Source of the DNA: Saccharopolyspora gregorii
Lineage (GTDB): Bacteria > Actinomycetota > Actinomycetes > Mycobacteriales > Pseudonocardiaceae
Direction of reading: 5' to 3'
Assembly (NCBI RefSeq): GCF_024734405.1
Contig: NZ_CP059556.1
Span: 2,666,001 to 2,730,000 of the forward strand
Length of the DNA stretch: 64,000 bases
Positions 54,216-63,960 of the stretch are shown one piece after another. The position numbers and the translations under genes are program-made. A model generated the notes under the pieces. The model worked only from the letters and a program-made list of their open reading frames with translations. It ran no database searches and had not been told where the DNA came from. The stretch's first letter is position 1. Each line of letters begins with the position of its first letter.

Positions 54216-54498
54216 ACTTCTTGAGCTGGTGCTTTATCTCGGGTAGGTGCCGTTTTCATTTACTCCGGATCGCGGCCCGGTGTGGAGCTTAGTCGTCGGG
54301 TTCATGGGGTCTCGGTTCGCAGTACGGCGGCGAAGGCGGGTGTGAGTCTTGTCGTGAAGATCACCTGACTGGGTGACCAGGAAATCCTCCCACCGTGCGA
54401 CCCCATTTCGCGGGGCGCGGACGAATCCTCCCAAAATCCTCCCAAAAATCGGCACAGCCGCCCGGGAAGATCCACTACATGATCGACACTGTAACATC
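54216..54498 (-). promoter_or_regulatory. CRISPR leader region
   Basis: The sequence between the first (rightmost) repeat and the tRNA terminator. The 60 bp next to the repeat are the most AT-rich of the area, as expected of a leader. Further right, AATCCTCCCA occurs three times (54383, 54424, 54435). No gene is supported here. A leader function follows from array orientation only. Confidence 0.55.
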
Positions 54499-54544
54499 AA
54501 AAAGCCCGCTGACCTGCACTTTCGTGCTAGATCAGCGGGCTTTT
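54499..54544 (-). terminator. Terminator of tRNA-Pro
   Basis: The inverted repeat AAAAGCCCGCTGA / TCAGCGGGCTTTT encloses a smaller GCAC-TTTC-GTGC hairpin. It lies eight bases after the tRNA 3' end and has T runs on the transcript side: a textbook intrinsic terminator. Confidence 0.9.
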
Positions 54545-54551
54545 CAGGCCG

Positions 54552-54625
<74 letters not shown>

Positions 54626-54683
54626 GCCACACCCTCTGTCTTGCGGTGTGTGGAAAGCTTAGCGCACCGTCCGCAGAGGATCT

Positions 54684-55742
54684 TCATCCCCCCTCCTTTA
54701 CCGGATCTGCGCTGGTCAGGAGCTCTGCGCGGGTGCCGATGAGGCGGGTGGGGCGATCGCGGGGGAGCGCGGTGAGCGCTTCGTGGGAGGCCGCGGCGAG
54801 GGCTTCCGCGGAACGGGTGGGGCCGGCGAGGCGGTGCGCGTGGCTGCGGGTGCGGAAGCGGGAGTCGCGGACCTTGACGACGACGCGCCCGGCGAGCAGG
54901 TCGTGCTCGGCGAGGTCGGTGGCGACCAGTGCTGCGAGGCGGGTGAGTTCGGCGCGCAGCCGTTCCGGGTCGGTGACGTCCTCCTGGAAGGTGATCTCGC
55001 GACCGTAGGAGCGCGGACGGTACGGCGCCGGGTCGACCGGGGTGGGGTCGTAGCCGCGGGCGATGGCGACGAGCCAGGGTCCGTTGCGGGGGCCGAAGGT
55101 CTCGGCGAGCGCGGACGGGTCGGCGGCGGCGAGCTCGCCGACGGTGCGCAGGCCGTGGGTGCCGAGCTTCGCGGTGGTGCGGCGGCCGATGCCGCGCAGC
55201 GCGTCGACGGGCAGGCCGTCCATGACGTGCGCCCAGTTAAACCGGTCGAGGCGGAACACGCCGGTTCCGGTCGCGGGTTTGGCGAAACCGGAGGCGGTCT
55301 TGGCGCGGAGCTTGTTGTCGCCGATGCCCACCGAGCAGCTCAGCCCGGTGCGCGCGTGCACGTGGGTGCGCAGTTCGGCGGCGGTGCGGGTCGCGTCGTC
55401 GGTGTCGAGCAGCAGGTACGCCTCGTCCCAGCCCGCTTCCTCCACGGTGTCGGAGCGTTCGCGCAGCGCCGCGTAGTAGGTCTCGGACGCCGCGCGGTAG
55501 GCGTCGGCGTCCAGCGGCAGGAACACCGCGCCGGGGCAGCGCTTCGCGGCGGTGCGCAGCGGGGTGCCGGATCGGACGCCGGATTCCCGTGCTTCGTAGG
55601 AGGATCCGGCGACGACGCCGCGGCGGGTGGGGTCTCCGGTGCCGCCGACGAGGACGGGACGGCCGCGCAGTTCGGGGCGCCGCAGCAGTTCCACGGCGAC
55701 GATGAACTGGTCGAGGTCCACGTGCAGCACCACCCGCTCCAC
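54684..55742 (-). CDS. dinB: DNA polymerase IV (Y-family)
   Basis: A 352-residue translesion polymerase. Catalytic acidic residues are in HVDLDQFIVAVELLRRPELR (residue about 8) and WDEAYLLLD (about 107). The SVGIGDNKLRAKTASGFAKP and LRGIGRRTTAKL (helix-hairpin-helix) motifs and a little-finger domain follow. The usual SDE triad is WDE here. It probably starts at GTG 55742, since the frame upstream overlaps the divergent NUDIX promoter. First chromosomal gene right of the tRNA. Confidence 0.9.
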   Translation of the reverse strand: MERVVLHVDLDQFIVAVELLRRPELRGRPVLVGGTGDPTRRGVVAGSSYEARESGVRSGTPLRTAAKRCPGAVFLPLDADAYRAASETYYAALRERSDTVEEAGWDEAYLLLDTDDATRTAAELRTHVHARTGLSCSVGIGDNKLRAKTASGFAKPATGTGVFRLDRFNWAHVMDGLPVDALRGIGRRTTAKLGTHGLRTVGELAAADPSALAETFGPRNGPWLVAIARGYDPTPVDPAPYRPRSYGREITFQEDVTDPERLRAELTRLAALVATDLAEHDLLAGRVVVKVRDSRFRTRSHAHRLAGPTRSAEALAAASHEALTALPRDRPTRLIGTRAELLTSADPVKEGG

Positions 55743-55778
55743 GTCCCCAGCGTGCGCGCTCGGCGGTACGGTCGCCGG

Positions 55779-56246
55779 ATGGCGAAGCGCAGCGCGGGCA
55801 TCCTGCTGCACCGGATGCGGGCGGGTTCCCCGGAGGTGCTGCTGGTGCACCCGGGCGGCCCGTTCTGGCGGAACAAGGACTCAGGCGCCTGGTCGCTGCC
55901 CAAGGGCGAGTACGACTCCGGCGAGGAACCGCTGGCGGCCGCGCTGCGGGAGTTCGAGGAGGAGACCGGGTTCCGGCCGGACACCAGCGCGCTGGTGGAG
56001 CTCGGCGAGGTCCGGCAGAAGGGCGGCAAGGTCGTGACCGCGTGGGCCGCGGCCGGTGACTTCGACGTGGCGGAGCTGCGCAGCAACGAGGTCGAGCTGC
56101 CGTGGCCGCCGCGTTCCGGTCGGACCGCGACCTTCCCGGAGGTCGACCGGGCGGAGTGGTTCGACCCGGACGCGGCGCAGCGGAAGCTGGTGGCGGCGCA
56201 GGCCGAGTTCGTGCCCCGGCTGCTGCGCGCGCTCGGCCTGGACTGA
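55779..56246 (+). CDS. NUDIX hydrolase
   Basis: A 155-residue NUDIX protein with a full box (PKGEYDSGEEPLAAALREFEEE then TGF, about residues 43-66) and the sequence GILLHRMRAGSPEVLLVHPG, typical of the DUF4743/AP4A-type NUDIX near DNA repair genes. It diverges from dinB across 36 bp. Probably a house-cleaning pyrophosphatase. Confidence 0.9.
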   Translation: MAKRSAGILLHRMRAGSPEVLLVHPGGPFWRNKDSGAWSLPKGEYDSGEEPLAAALREFEEETGFRPDTSALVELGEVRQKGGKVVTAWAAAGDFDVAELRSNEVELPWPPRSGRTATFPEVDRAEWFDPDAAQRKLVAAQAEFVPRLLRALGLD

Positions 56247-56251
56247 TCGGG

Positions 56252-56704
56252 TCAGCGCGCCGAGAGGTACCCGGCGACGAGCTGCACGAGGTACAGCCCG
56301 GCCACGACGAGCGAGGCCAGCAGCAGCGACGGTTCGGCCGCGGCCGACTCCAGTCCCGTGAGCGCGCCGACGATCGCGCAGGGGGCCACGACGGCGGTGA
56401 TCAGGTAGCGCAGGTGCGGGGTCGGGCGAGCCGGCTCGGCCGGGGGGAGCGCCGTGGGGCGCTCCGCCGGGACGGCGTCGTCGAAGCTGGGGCGCGGCTG
56501 CGGGAGGTCGCGGAACGGCGCGAGCAGTTCGGCGCGGGTGCGCTCGTGTTCCAGCTGGATGGCGCGATCGGCGAACTCCTCGGACGTGAGGCATCCCGCC
56601 GCGACCTGCTCGTTGAGCAGCCGCATGCCCTGCGCCCGGTCGGCGTCCGACAGGCGGATGCCGCCGTCCTGGGCGGGAACGTCCACGTGGGTCACTGCGC
56701 TCAC
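56252..56704 (-). CDS. DUF1707 membrane protein
   Basis: A 150-residue protein. Residues 15-68 are the DUF1707 domain (IRLSDADRAQGMRLLNEQVA, LTSEEFADRAIQLEHERTRAEL, ending near LPQP). Two membrane helices occupy residues 100-148. This family is widespread in actinomycetes and of unknown biochemical role. It ends six bases from the convergent NUDIX stop. Confidence 0.88.
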   Translation of the reverse strand: MSAVTHVDVPAQDGGIRLSDADRAQGMRLLNEQVAAGCLTSEEFADRAIQLEHERTRAELLAPFRDLPQPRPSFDDAVPAERPTALPPAEPARPTPHLRYLITAVVAPCAIVGALTGLESAAAEPSLLLASLVVAGLYLVQLVAGYLSAR

Positions 56705-56841
56705 CTCGAATCCTCGTGCCGCCGGAGATCGGCCGGCCGGGTTCGAGGCTAGGGCGGCGGTGGCGGGTGCTGGATCGGACTTAGGGCCGGGACGCCTCGG
56801 CCGGAAAGCCGGATCGGTGCGGCCGAAATCGGCTGAACGAC

Positions 56842-56870
56842 CGACGGCCCCTCCGGTGCGGAGGGGCCGT
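56842..56870 (-). terminator. Terminator of the MFS transporter gene
   Basis: The stem GACGGCCCCTCC / GGAGGGGCCGTC with a 5-base loop lies 15 bases beyond the leftward stop at 56885. Confidence 0.85.
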
Positions 56871-56884
56871 CACGACGAGGTCGG

Positions 56885-58201
56885 TCAGTCCAGCGCGGCG
56901 TCCCGCGTCTCCCGGCTCAGCAGCAGCGCGATGAACGTCAGCGCACCCATCGCCGCCAGGTACACCCCGACCCAGCCGACGCCGTAGGAGCCGGCCAGCC
57001 ACGTCGCGATGTACGGAGCCACGGACGCGCCGAGCAGGCTCGCCAGGTTGTACGACACCGACGCCCCCGTGTACCGCACCGCGGTCGGGAACAGCTCGGG
57101 CAGCACCGCGCCCATCGGGCCGAACGTCAGGCCCATCAACCCGAGCCCGACGACGAGGAAGCTCAGCACTGCGGGCAGCGAACCCGCGCCGAACCACGGG
57201 CCCATCAGCAGTCCGAACGCGATGATCGCGGCGGTGATGATCAGCAGCGTGGGGCGGCGGCCGAACTTGTCGGCCAGCAGACCGGCCACCGGCACCGTCA
57301 ACCCGAAGAACACGACGCCGATCAGCAGGAACACCAGGAACTCGGAACGGCTGTAGCCGAGCCCGGCCTCCGAAGTCCCGTAGGACAGGGTGAACACGGT
57401 CATCAGGTAGAACAGCACGTAGGTCGCCAGCATGATGAACGTGCCCAGCACCAGGCCCTTCAGCCCGGTGCGGAACACCTGCACGAACGGGACCTTCGCA
57501 CGCGCACCGGATTCGACGACCTTCGCGAACGCGGGCGTCTCGTGCAGGCTCAGCCGCACCCACAGCCCGACGACGACGAGGATCGCGGAGGCCAGGAACG
57601 GCACCCGCCAGCCCCAGGCGAGGAAGGTGGCGTCATCCATCGTCTCGGACAGCAGCAGGAACAGGCCGTTGGCGACGAAGAAGCCGATGGGGGCGCCCAG
57701 CTGCGGGAAGGTCCCGAAGAAGGCCCGCTTGCGCGCGGGAGCGTTCTCGGTGGCCAGCAGCGCGGCACCACCCCACTCGCCGCCGAGCCCGAGTCCCTGG
57801 CCGAACCGGCACAGCGCCAGCAGCAGCGGGGCGGCGACGCCGATGGAGGCGTAGCCGGGCAGCAGGCCGATGACCACGGTCGAGATGCCCATCGTCAGCA
57901 GCGAGGCGACGAGCGTGGACTTGCGGCCGATGCGGTCGCCGAAGTGCCCGAACAGCGCGGAGCCGACCGGGCGGGCGATGAAGGCGATGGCGAAGGTGGC
58001 CAGCGACTGCAGCGTCGCCGCGGTGGGGTCGCCCGCGGGGAAGAACAGCTTGGGGAACACCAGCACGGCGGCGGTGGCGTAGACGTAGAAGTCGTAGAAC
58101 TCGATCGAGGTTCCGACGAGGCTGGCCACCACGACTTGGCGAGTGGAGTTGCGCGGCGCGGTGCCATCCGCGACGTCGCCGGGAACGTGGCCGACCGCCA
58201 T
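56885..58201 (-). CDS. MFS transporter, metabolite:H+ symporter family
   Basis: A 438-residue transporter with 12 predicted helices. The N-terminal SLVGTSIEFYDFYVYATAAV and the GHFGDRIGRKSTLV loop between helices 2 and 3 are marks of the ProP/ShiA/KgtP (MHS) branch, which takes up osmolytes or organic acids with protons. GLGLGGEWGGAALL in helix 4-5 agrees. The substrate cannot be read from the sequence. Confidence 0.92.
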   Translation of the reverse strand: MAVGHVPGDVADGTAPRNSTRQVVVASLVGTSIEFYDFYVYATAAVLVFPKLFFPAGDPTAATLQSLATFAIAFIARPVGSALFGHFGDRIGRKSTLVASLLTMGISTVVIGLLPGYASIGVAAPLLLALCRFGQGLGLGGEWGGAALLATENAPARKRAFFGTFPQLGAPIGFFVANGLFLLLSETMDDATFLAWGWRVPFLASAILVVVGLWVRLSLHETPAFAKVVESGARAKVPFVQVFRTGLKGLVLGTFIMLATYVLFYLMTVFTLSYGTSEAGLGYSRSEFLVFLLIGVVFFGLTVPVAGLLADKFGRRPTLLIITAAIIAFGLLMGPWFGAGSLPAVLSFLVVGLGLMGLTFGPMGAVLPELFPTAVRYTGASVSYNLASLLGASVAPYIATWLAGSYGVGWVGVYLAAMGALTFIALLLSRETRDAALD

Positions 58202-58367
58202 GGTCCGGAACCTCCCTGTTCACACGTTCAGACCAGAATTGAGCACACGCAGGGTAACCTCCGCTGCCCATCTAGCGGGAACCGAGTCCCATTCGGTGGA
58301 CGTGGGATCGGCCACGGGAGCGGTCCGGTGCGGAATCGAGCTCGTGCGCGGCGGTGTTGGGAGTGGT

Positions 58368-59354
58368 GTGACGACTCCGCTGCGCTTCTCCGTGCTGGAC
58401 CGCTCGCTCGTGCTCCGCGGACGGAGCCCGGCGGAATCCCTGCGCCGCACCGTCCGGTTCGCGACCGAGGCCGAGCGGCTGGGCTACCACCGGTTCTGGG
58501 TGGCCGAGCACCATGGGGTGCCCGGCGTGGCCGGTTCCGCGCCCGCGGTGCTCGCTGCGGCCGTGGCCGCGGCGACCTCGCACATCCGGGTGGGCACCGG
58601 TGGGGTGATGTTGCCGAACCACCGGCCGCTGGTCGTCGCCGAGCAGTTCGGCGTGCTCGAATCGCTGCACCCGGGGCGCATCGACCTCGGCGTGGGGCGC
58701 TCGGTCGGGTTCACCGCCGCGGTCCGCGAAGCCCTCGGCCACGGCCGCGAGTCCGCGGACCGGTTCGCCGAGCAGCTCGACGAACTGCTCGGCCACTTCA
58801 CCGGCGGTCCGGAGGCGGCGGTGCGCGCGATGCCCGCGGCCGGGCTGCGCCTGCCGGTGTTCGTGCTGGCCACCGGTGCGGGCGCCGAGCACGCGGCCGC
58901 CGCCGGGTTGCCGCTGGTGATCGCGGCGGTGCGCGGGGACGACGCGCTGCGCAGCGCCGTGCGCGGCTACCGGGAGCACTTCCGGCCGTCGCCGTGGGCG
59001 GACCGCCCGCACGTGGTGCTGTCCCGCTCCGTCGCGGTCGCGGCCACGACCGAGCGGGCCCGGCGGTTGCTGGTGCCGGAGGCGTGGGCGACGGCGAGCT
59101 CCCGCGTGCACGGCGTGTTCCCGCCGCTGGAGCCCGCGGAGGACGTGCTGGCCCGGGACCTGGACCGGCGGGAGGCCGCGCAGTTCGAACGGGCGATGCG
59201 CGGTCACGTGCACGGCACCGAGGCGGAGGTCGCCGACCAGCTGCAGTCCGCGCTGGACGACGTGGGGGCGGACGAGCTGCTGGTCACGACGAGCGGCTAC
59301 GACGAGGAGGGGCTGCTCGACTCGTACCGGCGGTTGTCCCGGCTGATGCCGTGA
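58368..59354 (+). CDS. Luciferase-like flavin-dependent monooxygenase
   Basis: A 328-residue LLM-class oxidoreductase of the MsnO8 type. Landmarks: RFSVLDRSLVLRG, GYHRFWVAEHHGVPGVAGSA, RVGTGGVMLPNHRPLVVAEQF and GRIDLGVGRS, the standard F420/FMN-binding TIM barrel. GTG start with GGGAG six bases upstream. It diverges from the MFS gene; no link between them is evident. Confidence 0.9.
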   Translation: MTTPLRFSVLDRSLVLRGRSPAESLRRTVRFATEAERLGYHRFWVAEHHGVPGVAGSAPAVLAAAVAAATSHIRVGTGGVMLPNHRPLVVAEQFGVLESLHPGRIDLGVGRSVGFTAAVREALGHGRESADRFAEQLDELLGHFTGGPEAAVRAMPAAGLRLPVFVLATGAGAEHAAAAGLPLVIAAVRGDDALRSAVRGYREHFRPSPWADRPHVVLSRSVAVAATTERARRLLVPEAWATASSRVHGVFPPLEPAEDVLARDLDRREAAQFERAMRGHVHGTEAEVADQLQSALDDVGADELLVTTSGYDEEGLLDSYRRLSRLMP

Positions 59355-59650
59355 CGGGCCCGGGATCCCGGAGATCGTCCCGGCCGGAACCCGTGGTGCG
59401 GCGGAGGATTCGAGCTGGCGGCTCCCGTTCGAGTGATCATCTTGCCGCTAGCGGGTGATCGTCGGGGCGGATACCTTGTGCATCAACGGAATCCTGCGGT
59501 CCACTGAGCACCTGCGGGCGGTTTCCGGGGCCGCCCGCGGGCCGCGGCGTGGGATCGCCGTTCCAGGGGCGCGCGGAATTCGCGATCAGCCGCGCGGGAA
59601 CGGGGCTCTCGGGGAGGCGCCGCGGTTCCCGCACTGGACCAGGGGGAACC

Positions 59651-61471
59651 ATGGTGGAGATCTCGACGCGGCCGTCGGTGGCCGAATTCCGCGGCCCGAC
59701 GTTCGGGCTGACGAAGTTCCTGGACCCGCTGCCGGTTCCCCCGGTGCTGCGGCCGACCGCGCACGGCTGCGACGCGGACCTGACGATCCGGGCGATCACC
59801 GCCCGCGCCCGGTTGCACGGCGAACTGCCGGAAACGGTGCTGTGGACCTACGACGGGCACTTCCCCGGCCCGACCATCGAGGTGCGGCGGGACCGGATGC
59901 TGCGCGTGGCGTGGACCAACGAGATCACCGGGACGATGCCGCTCACCGCCGTGCGGGTGCCGCAGCCACCAGCGGGCACCCCGCCGGAGGAACTGCCCGC
60001 GAACCGGCCCGGCTACCCGCGGAATCCGGACGGCAGCCCCGCGGACGGCGCCGCGTTCGTCGACGGCGTCGCCGAGCTGCCCGCCTGGCTGGTGACGCAC
60101 CTGCACGGCGCCGACGCGAACGCGGGCAGCGACGGGTGGGCGCACAACGCCGTGCTGCGCGGGCACTCCCAGCTCACCGAGCACCCGAACCGGCAGGCCG
60201 CCGCGGCGCTCTGGTACCACGACCACGCGATGGCCGTCACGCGCTGGAACGTCCACGCCGGACTGTTCGGCGCGTACCTGCTCCGCGACGACCGGGAGCG
60301 GGCGCTGGGGCTGCCGGACGGGGAGCGGGAGGTCCCGCTGCTGATCTGCGACCGGAACCTGGACACCGACGCCGCGGGCGAGCTCACCGGGCGGCTGTTG
60401 TTCAAGGTGCCCGCGATCGGTACCGCGATGATTCCGTTCACCGGCCCGTTCACCCTGGTGAACGGGATGATCTGGCCGCACCTGGAGGTCGACGCGGCCG
60501 CCTACCGGTTCCGCGTGGTCAACACCTCGAACGCCCGGTTCTACCGGCTGAACCTCGTCGGGGAGGACGGCGAGCCGGCGAACGCGGTGGTGCGCCAGAT
60601 CGGCACCGACGGCGGGCTGCTTCCCCGGCCGGTCCCGCTGCCCGCGGACGGGCTCGTGCTGGCGCCCGCGGAGCGCGCCGACCTCGTCGTGGACTTCGGG
60701 CGGGTGCGCGGGCGGTTGCGGCTGACCAACACCGCCGCCGACGCCGCGCTCGAACCCGACGTCATGCAGTTCCGGGTGCGGGGCGGGCGGGCGCAGGACA
60801 CCTCGCGGCTGCCCGACGTGCTCTCCGCCGGGCCGGAGCGCATCGCGCACCTGCCCGGCGAGCACGACCAGGTGTGGGTCGGGCTCGTGCCGCCCGGCAC
60901 CGGCGGCGAGGCGCACCCGCAGCTGTGGGAACTGCGCGAGCTCGCCGCGCACGAGGTGCCACCGCTGCCCGCCGCGGGCGTGGTGCAGGTGACCGATCCG
61001 CGGACCGGGCGAACCCGCACCTTCCGGCAGGTCGCGTCGCTGTTCGACGACACGGTCAGCGTCTTCATCGCGCACGACGCCGTCGTCGAGTGGAACTTCA
61101 TCAGCTTCGGCGGGCCGCCGCACCCGATGCACGTCCACCTGGTGCAGTTCCGGATCCAGGCGCGCCGCCGCTTCACCGCCGACTTCGACGTGGCGCTCGG
61201 CGGAACCCGGTCCCCGGCCGACGGGTTCACCGACGTCCCGCTGGAGGACTTCGAGCGCGGGCGCAAGGACACCACCGTCGTCGGCGGTGGGGAGTGGGTC
61301 AGCGTGCTGGCGCGGTTCGGTGCGTCCACCGGCCAGTTCATGTACCACTGCCACATCCTCGACCACGAGGACGAGGGCATGATGCGCCCGTTCGTCGTGC
61401 ACCCGCCCGAAGTCGCCCGCTTCCACCCGCACCCCGGCTCCCATCCCCACGAGCCCTACCGCGGAGCGTGA
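59651..61471 (+). CDS. Multicopper oxidase (CotA/phenoxazinone synthase-like)
   Basis: A 606-residue three-cupredoxin oxidase. Copper ligands are in THLHGAD (residue about 152), LWYHDHAM (about 194), HPMHVHLVQF (about 493) and MYHCHILDHEDEGMM (about 566), so type 1 and the trinuclear type 2/3 sites are complete. No signal peptide or Tat motif is seen, so it is probably cytoplasmic, as phenoxazinone synthase is. The start ATG follows AGGGGGA. Confidence 0.93.
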   Translation: MVEISTRPSVAEFRGPTFGLTKFLDPLPVPPVLRPTAHGCDADLTIRAITARARLHGELPETVLWTYDGHFPGPTIEVRRDRMLRVAWTNEITGTMPLTAVRVPQPPAGTPPEELPANRPGYPRNPDGSPADGAAFVDGVAELPAWLVTHLHGADANAGSDGWAHNAVLRGHSQLTEHPNRQAAAALWYHDHAMAVTRWNVHAGLFGAYLLRDDRERALGLPDGEREVPLLICDRNLDTDAAGELTGRLLFKVPAIGTAMIPFTGPFTLVNGMIWPHLEVDAAAYRFRVVNTSNARFYRLNLVGEDGEPANAVVRQIGTDGGLLPRPVPLPADGLVLAPAERADLVVDFGRVRGRLRLTNTAADAALEPDVMQFRVRGGRAQDTSRLPDVLSAGPERIAHLPGEHDQVWVGLVPPGTGGEAHPQLWELRELAAHEVPPLPAAGVVQVTDPRTGRTRTFRQVASLFDDTVSVFIAHDAVVEWNFISFGGPPHPMHVHLVQFRIQARRRFTADFDVALGGTRSPADGFTDVPLEDFERGRKDTTVVGGGEWVSVLARFGASTGQFMYHCHILDHEDEGMMRPFVVHPPEVARFHPHPGSHPHEPYRGA

Positions 61472-61835
61472 TCGTCGCACCCGCGGGCGCGCGAGCGGGC
61501 CGGACGGCGGTGCTCTCGTAGCAAGGGCGGGCTCGCGGCCCGGTGGCGGCGCGACCCGCGGTGCCGTCGGTGCGGTGCTCTGGAACGGTGCTGCGGAACG
61601 GTGTCCCGCGTCGTGCCGGGCGATCCGGTGCAGGCGGTGGTCCGGCTCGAGCGGGCAGGTGCGCCGAGTGCGTAGGTTCGCCGCCGTCCGCGGGGAAATG
61701 CCGCATTCATGGCGGCATGTCCGGGATCCGCGGTGTTCCGGATAACGGATCGGTGGACTCGGGGGCGGATCGGGGCGGTTCCGGGGATAGGTTCAGACCT
61801 CGTCGCACCCCCGGAACGGACGGACTGGCCGCAGC
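61472..61835. other. Intergenic region before the OPT transporter
   Basis: About 364 bp with no supported gene; chance frames in it are arginine-rich. It must hold the promoter of the transporter gene. Confidence 0.5.
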
Positions 61836-63872
61836 ATGAAGCCGACGAGCGCGGAGCACCAACCCCACGTACCGGCGAGTTCGACGCCGCGCGAGATCAC
61901 CGCCAAGGCCGTCGTCCTCGGCATCGTGCTGGCGGCGATCCTCGCCGGGGCGAACGCCTACCTGGGGCTGAAGGTCGGGCTGACCGTGTCGGCCTCGATC
62001 CCGGCCGCGGTGATCTCGATGGCCGTGCTGCGGATGCTGCGCGGGTCCACGGTCGTGGAGAACAACATCGTCCAGACCGCGGCCTCGGCCGGTGAGTCGC
62101 TCGCCGCGGGCGTGATCTTCACGCTGCCCGCGCTGGTGCTGCTGGGCTATTGGGACGGGTTCCCGTTCCTGCCGGTCGCGACGATCGCGCTGTGCGGCGG
62201 GGTGCTGGGCGTGCTGTTCACCGTGCCGCTGCGGCGCGCGCTCATCGTGGAGAAACCGCTGCGGTTCCCGGAGGGCGTCGCCACCGCCGAAGTGCTCAAG
62301 GCCGGTGAGCGCGGCGGGCGCAGCGCGGTGCACATCACCGTCGCGGGGCTCGCCGGGGCGCTGCTGAAGTTCCTGCAGAGCGGGCTGGGCCTGGTGTCGT
62401 CCACGGTGACCGGGTCGGTGAAGGCCGGTGGGGTCGTGATCGGGCTCGGCAGCGAGCTGGGCGTGGCGCTGCTGGGCGTCGGCTACATCGTCGGGCTGAA
62501 CATCGCGTTCCTCGTGTTCCTCGGCGGCGGACTCGCCTGGTTCGCGGGGATCCCGCTGTACATGGCGTTCGCGGACCCGGCGCAGCTGCACTCGATCGTC
62601 GGGGACGCGACCGGCTACGACGCGGCGGAAGCGGTGTGGGACGAGAAGATCCGCTACCTCGGCGTCGGCGCGATGGCCGTCGGCGGGGTGTGGGCGCTGC
62701 TGTCGGTGGTGCGGCCGATGATCGCCAGCATCCGGTCCTCGGTGGCCGCGGTGCGCGCCCAGCGCGGTGGGGGAGCGGCGGACGTGCCGCGCACCGAGCG
62801 GGACATCCCGGCGAACTGGCTGCTGTACGGGACGCTGGCGATGGCGGTGCCGGTGCTGCTGGTGTTCCTGTTCGTGGTGGACCGCTCGCGGCTGGAGGTC
62901 GGCGGCGGCCTGTTCGCCGCGACGATCGCGTTCGGGGTGCTGTTCGCGCTGGTGGCCGGGTTCTTGTTCTCCTCGGTGTCCGGGTACATGACCGGGCTGG
63001 TGGGCTCGTCGAACAACCCGGTGTCCGGGGTGACGGTGCTGACGTTGCTGGCGAGTTCGTTGCTGCTGCTGGTGATCCTCGGCGTGCAGATCGACTTCGC
63101 GGGGGACGAGGCGAAGGCGACGATCGCCGCGTCGACCGCGGTGCTGATCTCCGGGGTGGTCAGCTGCGCGGCGGCGATCGCCGGGGACAACCTGCACGAC
63201 CTCAAGACGGGGCACCTGCTCGGGGCTACGCCGTTCAAGCAGCAGGTGATGCTGGTGGTGGGCGTGGTCGTCTCGGCGCTGTGCATCGCGCCGATCCTGT
63301 CGGTGCTGTACGCGGCCTACGGGATGGGGAACTCGTTCCCGCGGCCGGGCATGGACCCCTCGGAGTCGTTGCAGGCCCCGCAGGCCGCGTTGATGAGCTC
63401 CATCGCGCAGGGCGTCTTCGGCGGCGGCCTGCCGTGGGGGATGATCTGCGGCGGTGGTGTGCTGGCGGTCGCGCTGATCGTCGCGGACCGGCTGCTGGAG
63501 CGGCGTGGCGCAGCGTTCCGGACGCCGGTGCTGGCGGTCGCGGTCGGCCTGTACCTGCCGCTGGAGCTGTCGGTGCCGATCTTCGTGGGTGGCGTGATCG
63601 CCTACCTGGTGGCCCGCCGCAAGCGCGGTTCGGAGTCCGGCGGCGGGCCGGGGCTGCTGTTCGCGTCGGGCCTGATCACCGGTGAGGCGCTGGTGGGGAT
63701 CGTGCTGGCGATCCCGTTCGCCATCGCGCAGAGCGCGGACGTGTTCGCGATCAGCCCGGCGGCGCTGGGGATGTCGGAGGCGTCGTTCTCGGTGCTCACC
63801 GACGTGCTCGGGGTGGCGGCGTTCGTGTTCTTCGTGCTGTGGCTGTACCGGACGGCGCGCAAGGCGGAGTGA
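61836..63872 (+). CDS. OPT family oligopeptide transporter
   Basis: A 678-residue transporter with about 15 membrane helices. Landmarks: ILAGANAYLGLKVGLTVSAS near the N-terminus, VENNIVQTAASAGESLAAGVIFTLPAL, and late GLVGSSNNPVSGVTVLTLL and SCAAAIAGDNLHDLKTGHL. These are the bacterial OPT signatures. Substrates of the bacterial branch may be small peptides or metal chelates. The full family length is present. Confidence 0.93.
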   Translation: MKPTSAEHQPHVPASSTPREITAKAVVLGIVLAAILAGANAYLGLKVGLTVSASIPAAVISMAVLRMLRGSTVVENNIVQTAASAGESLAAGVIFTLPALVLLGYWDGFPFLPVATIALCGGVLGVLFTVPLRRALIVEKPLRFPEGVATAEVLKAGERGGRSAVHITVAGLAGALLKFLQSGLGLVSSTVTGSVKAGGVVIGLGSELGVALLGVGYIVGLNIAFLVFLGGGLAWFAGIPLYMAFADPAQLHSIVGDATGYDAAEAVWDEKIRYLGVGAMAVGGVWALLSVVRPMIASIRSSVAAVRAQRGGGAADVPRTERDIPANWLLYGTLAMAVPVLLVFLFVVDRSRLEVGGGLFAATIAFGVLFALVAGFLFSSVSGYMTGLVGSSNNPVSGVTVLTLLASSLLLLVILGVQIDFAGDEAKATIAASTAVLISGVVSCAAAIAGDNLHDLKTGHLLGATPFKQQVMLVVGVVVSALCIAPILSVLYAAYGMGNSFPRPGMDPSESLQAPQAALMSSIAQGVFGGGLPWGMICGGGVLAVALIVADRLLERRGAAFRTPVLAVAVGLYLPLELSVPIFVGGVIAYLVARRKRGSESGGGPGLLFASGLITGEALVGIVLAIPFAIAQSADVFAISPAALGMSEASFSVLTDVLGVAAFVFFVLWLYRTARKAE

Positions 63873-63960
63873 TCCCGGCGGCCGGTGCGGCCGTTCGGGT
63901 GACTGTGCTGGTGACCACGGGGCCTTGTGGGTTAGGCAAGCCTTTCTTTAATGTTCGGCT

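Noticed and set aside
50289-54292. Long repetitive ORFs across the CRISPR array on both strands (ARGDGS- and NHPRVRGAD-type repeats)
   Set aside because: They are translations of the 29-bp CRISPR repeat and spacers, not genes; the DNA repeats and spacer sizes are decisive.
57542-61521. Very long ORFs (630-690 residues) antisense to or out of frame with the MFS, luciferase-like and multicopper oxidase genes
   Set aside because: Their arginine/glycine/alanine bias is the usual high-GC shadow-frame pattern, and real genes occupy the other frames.
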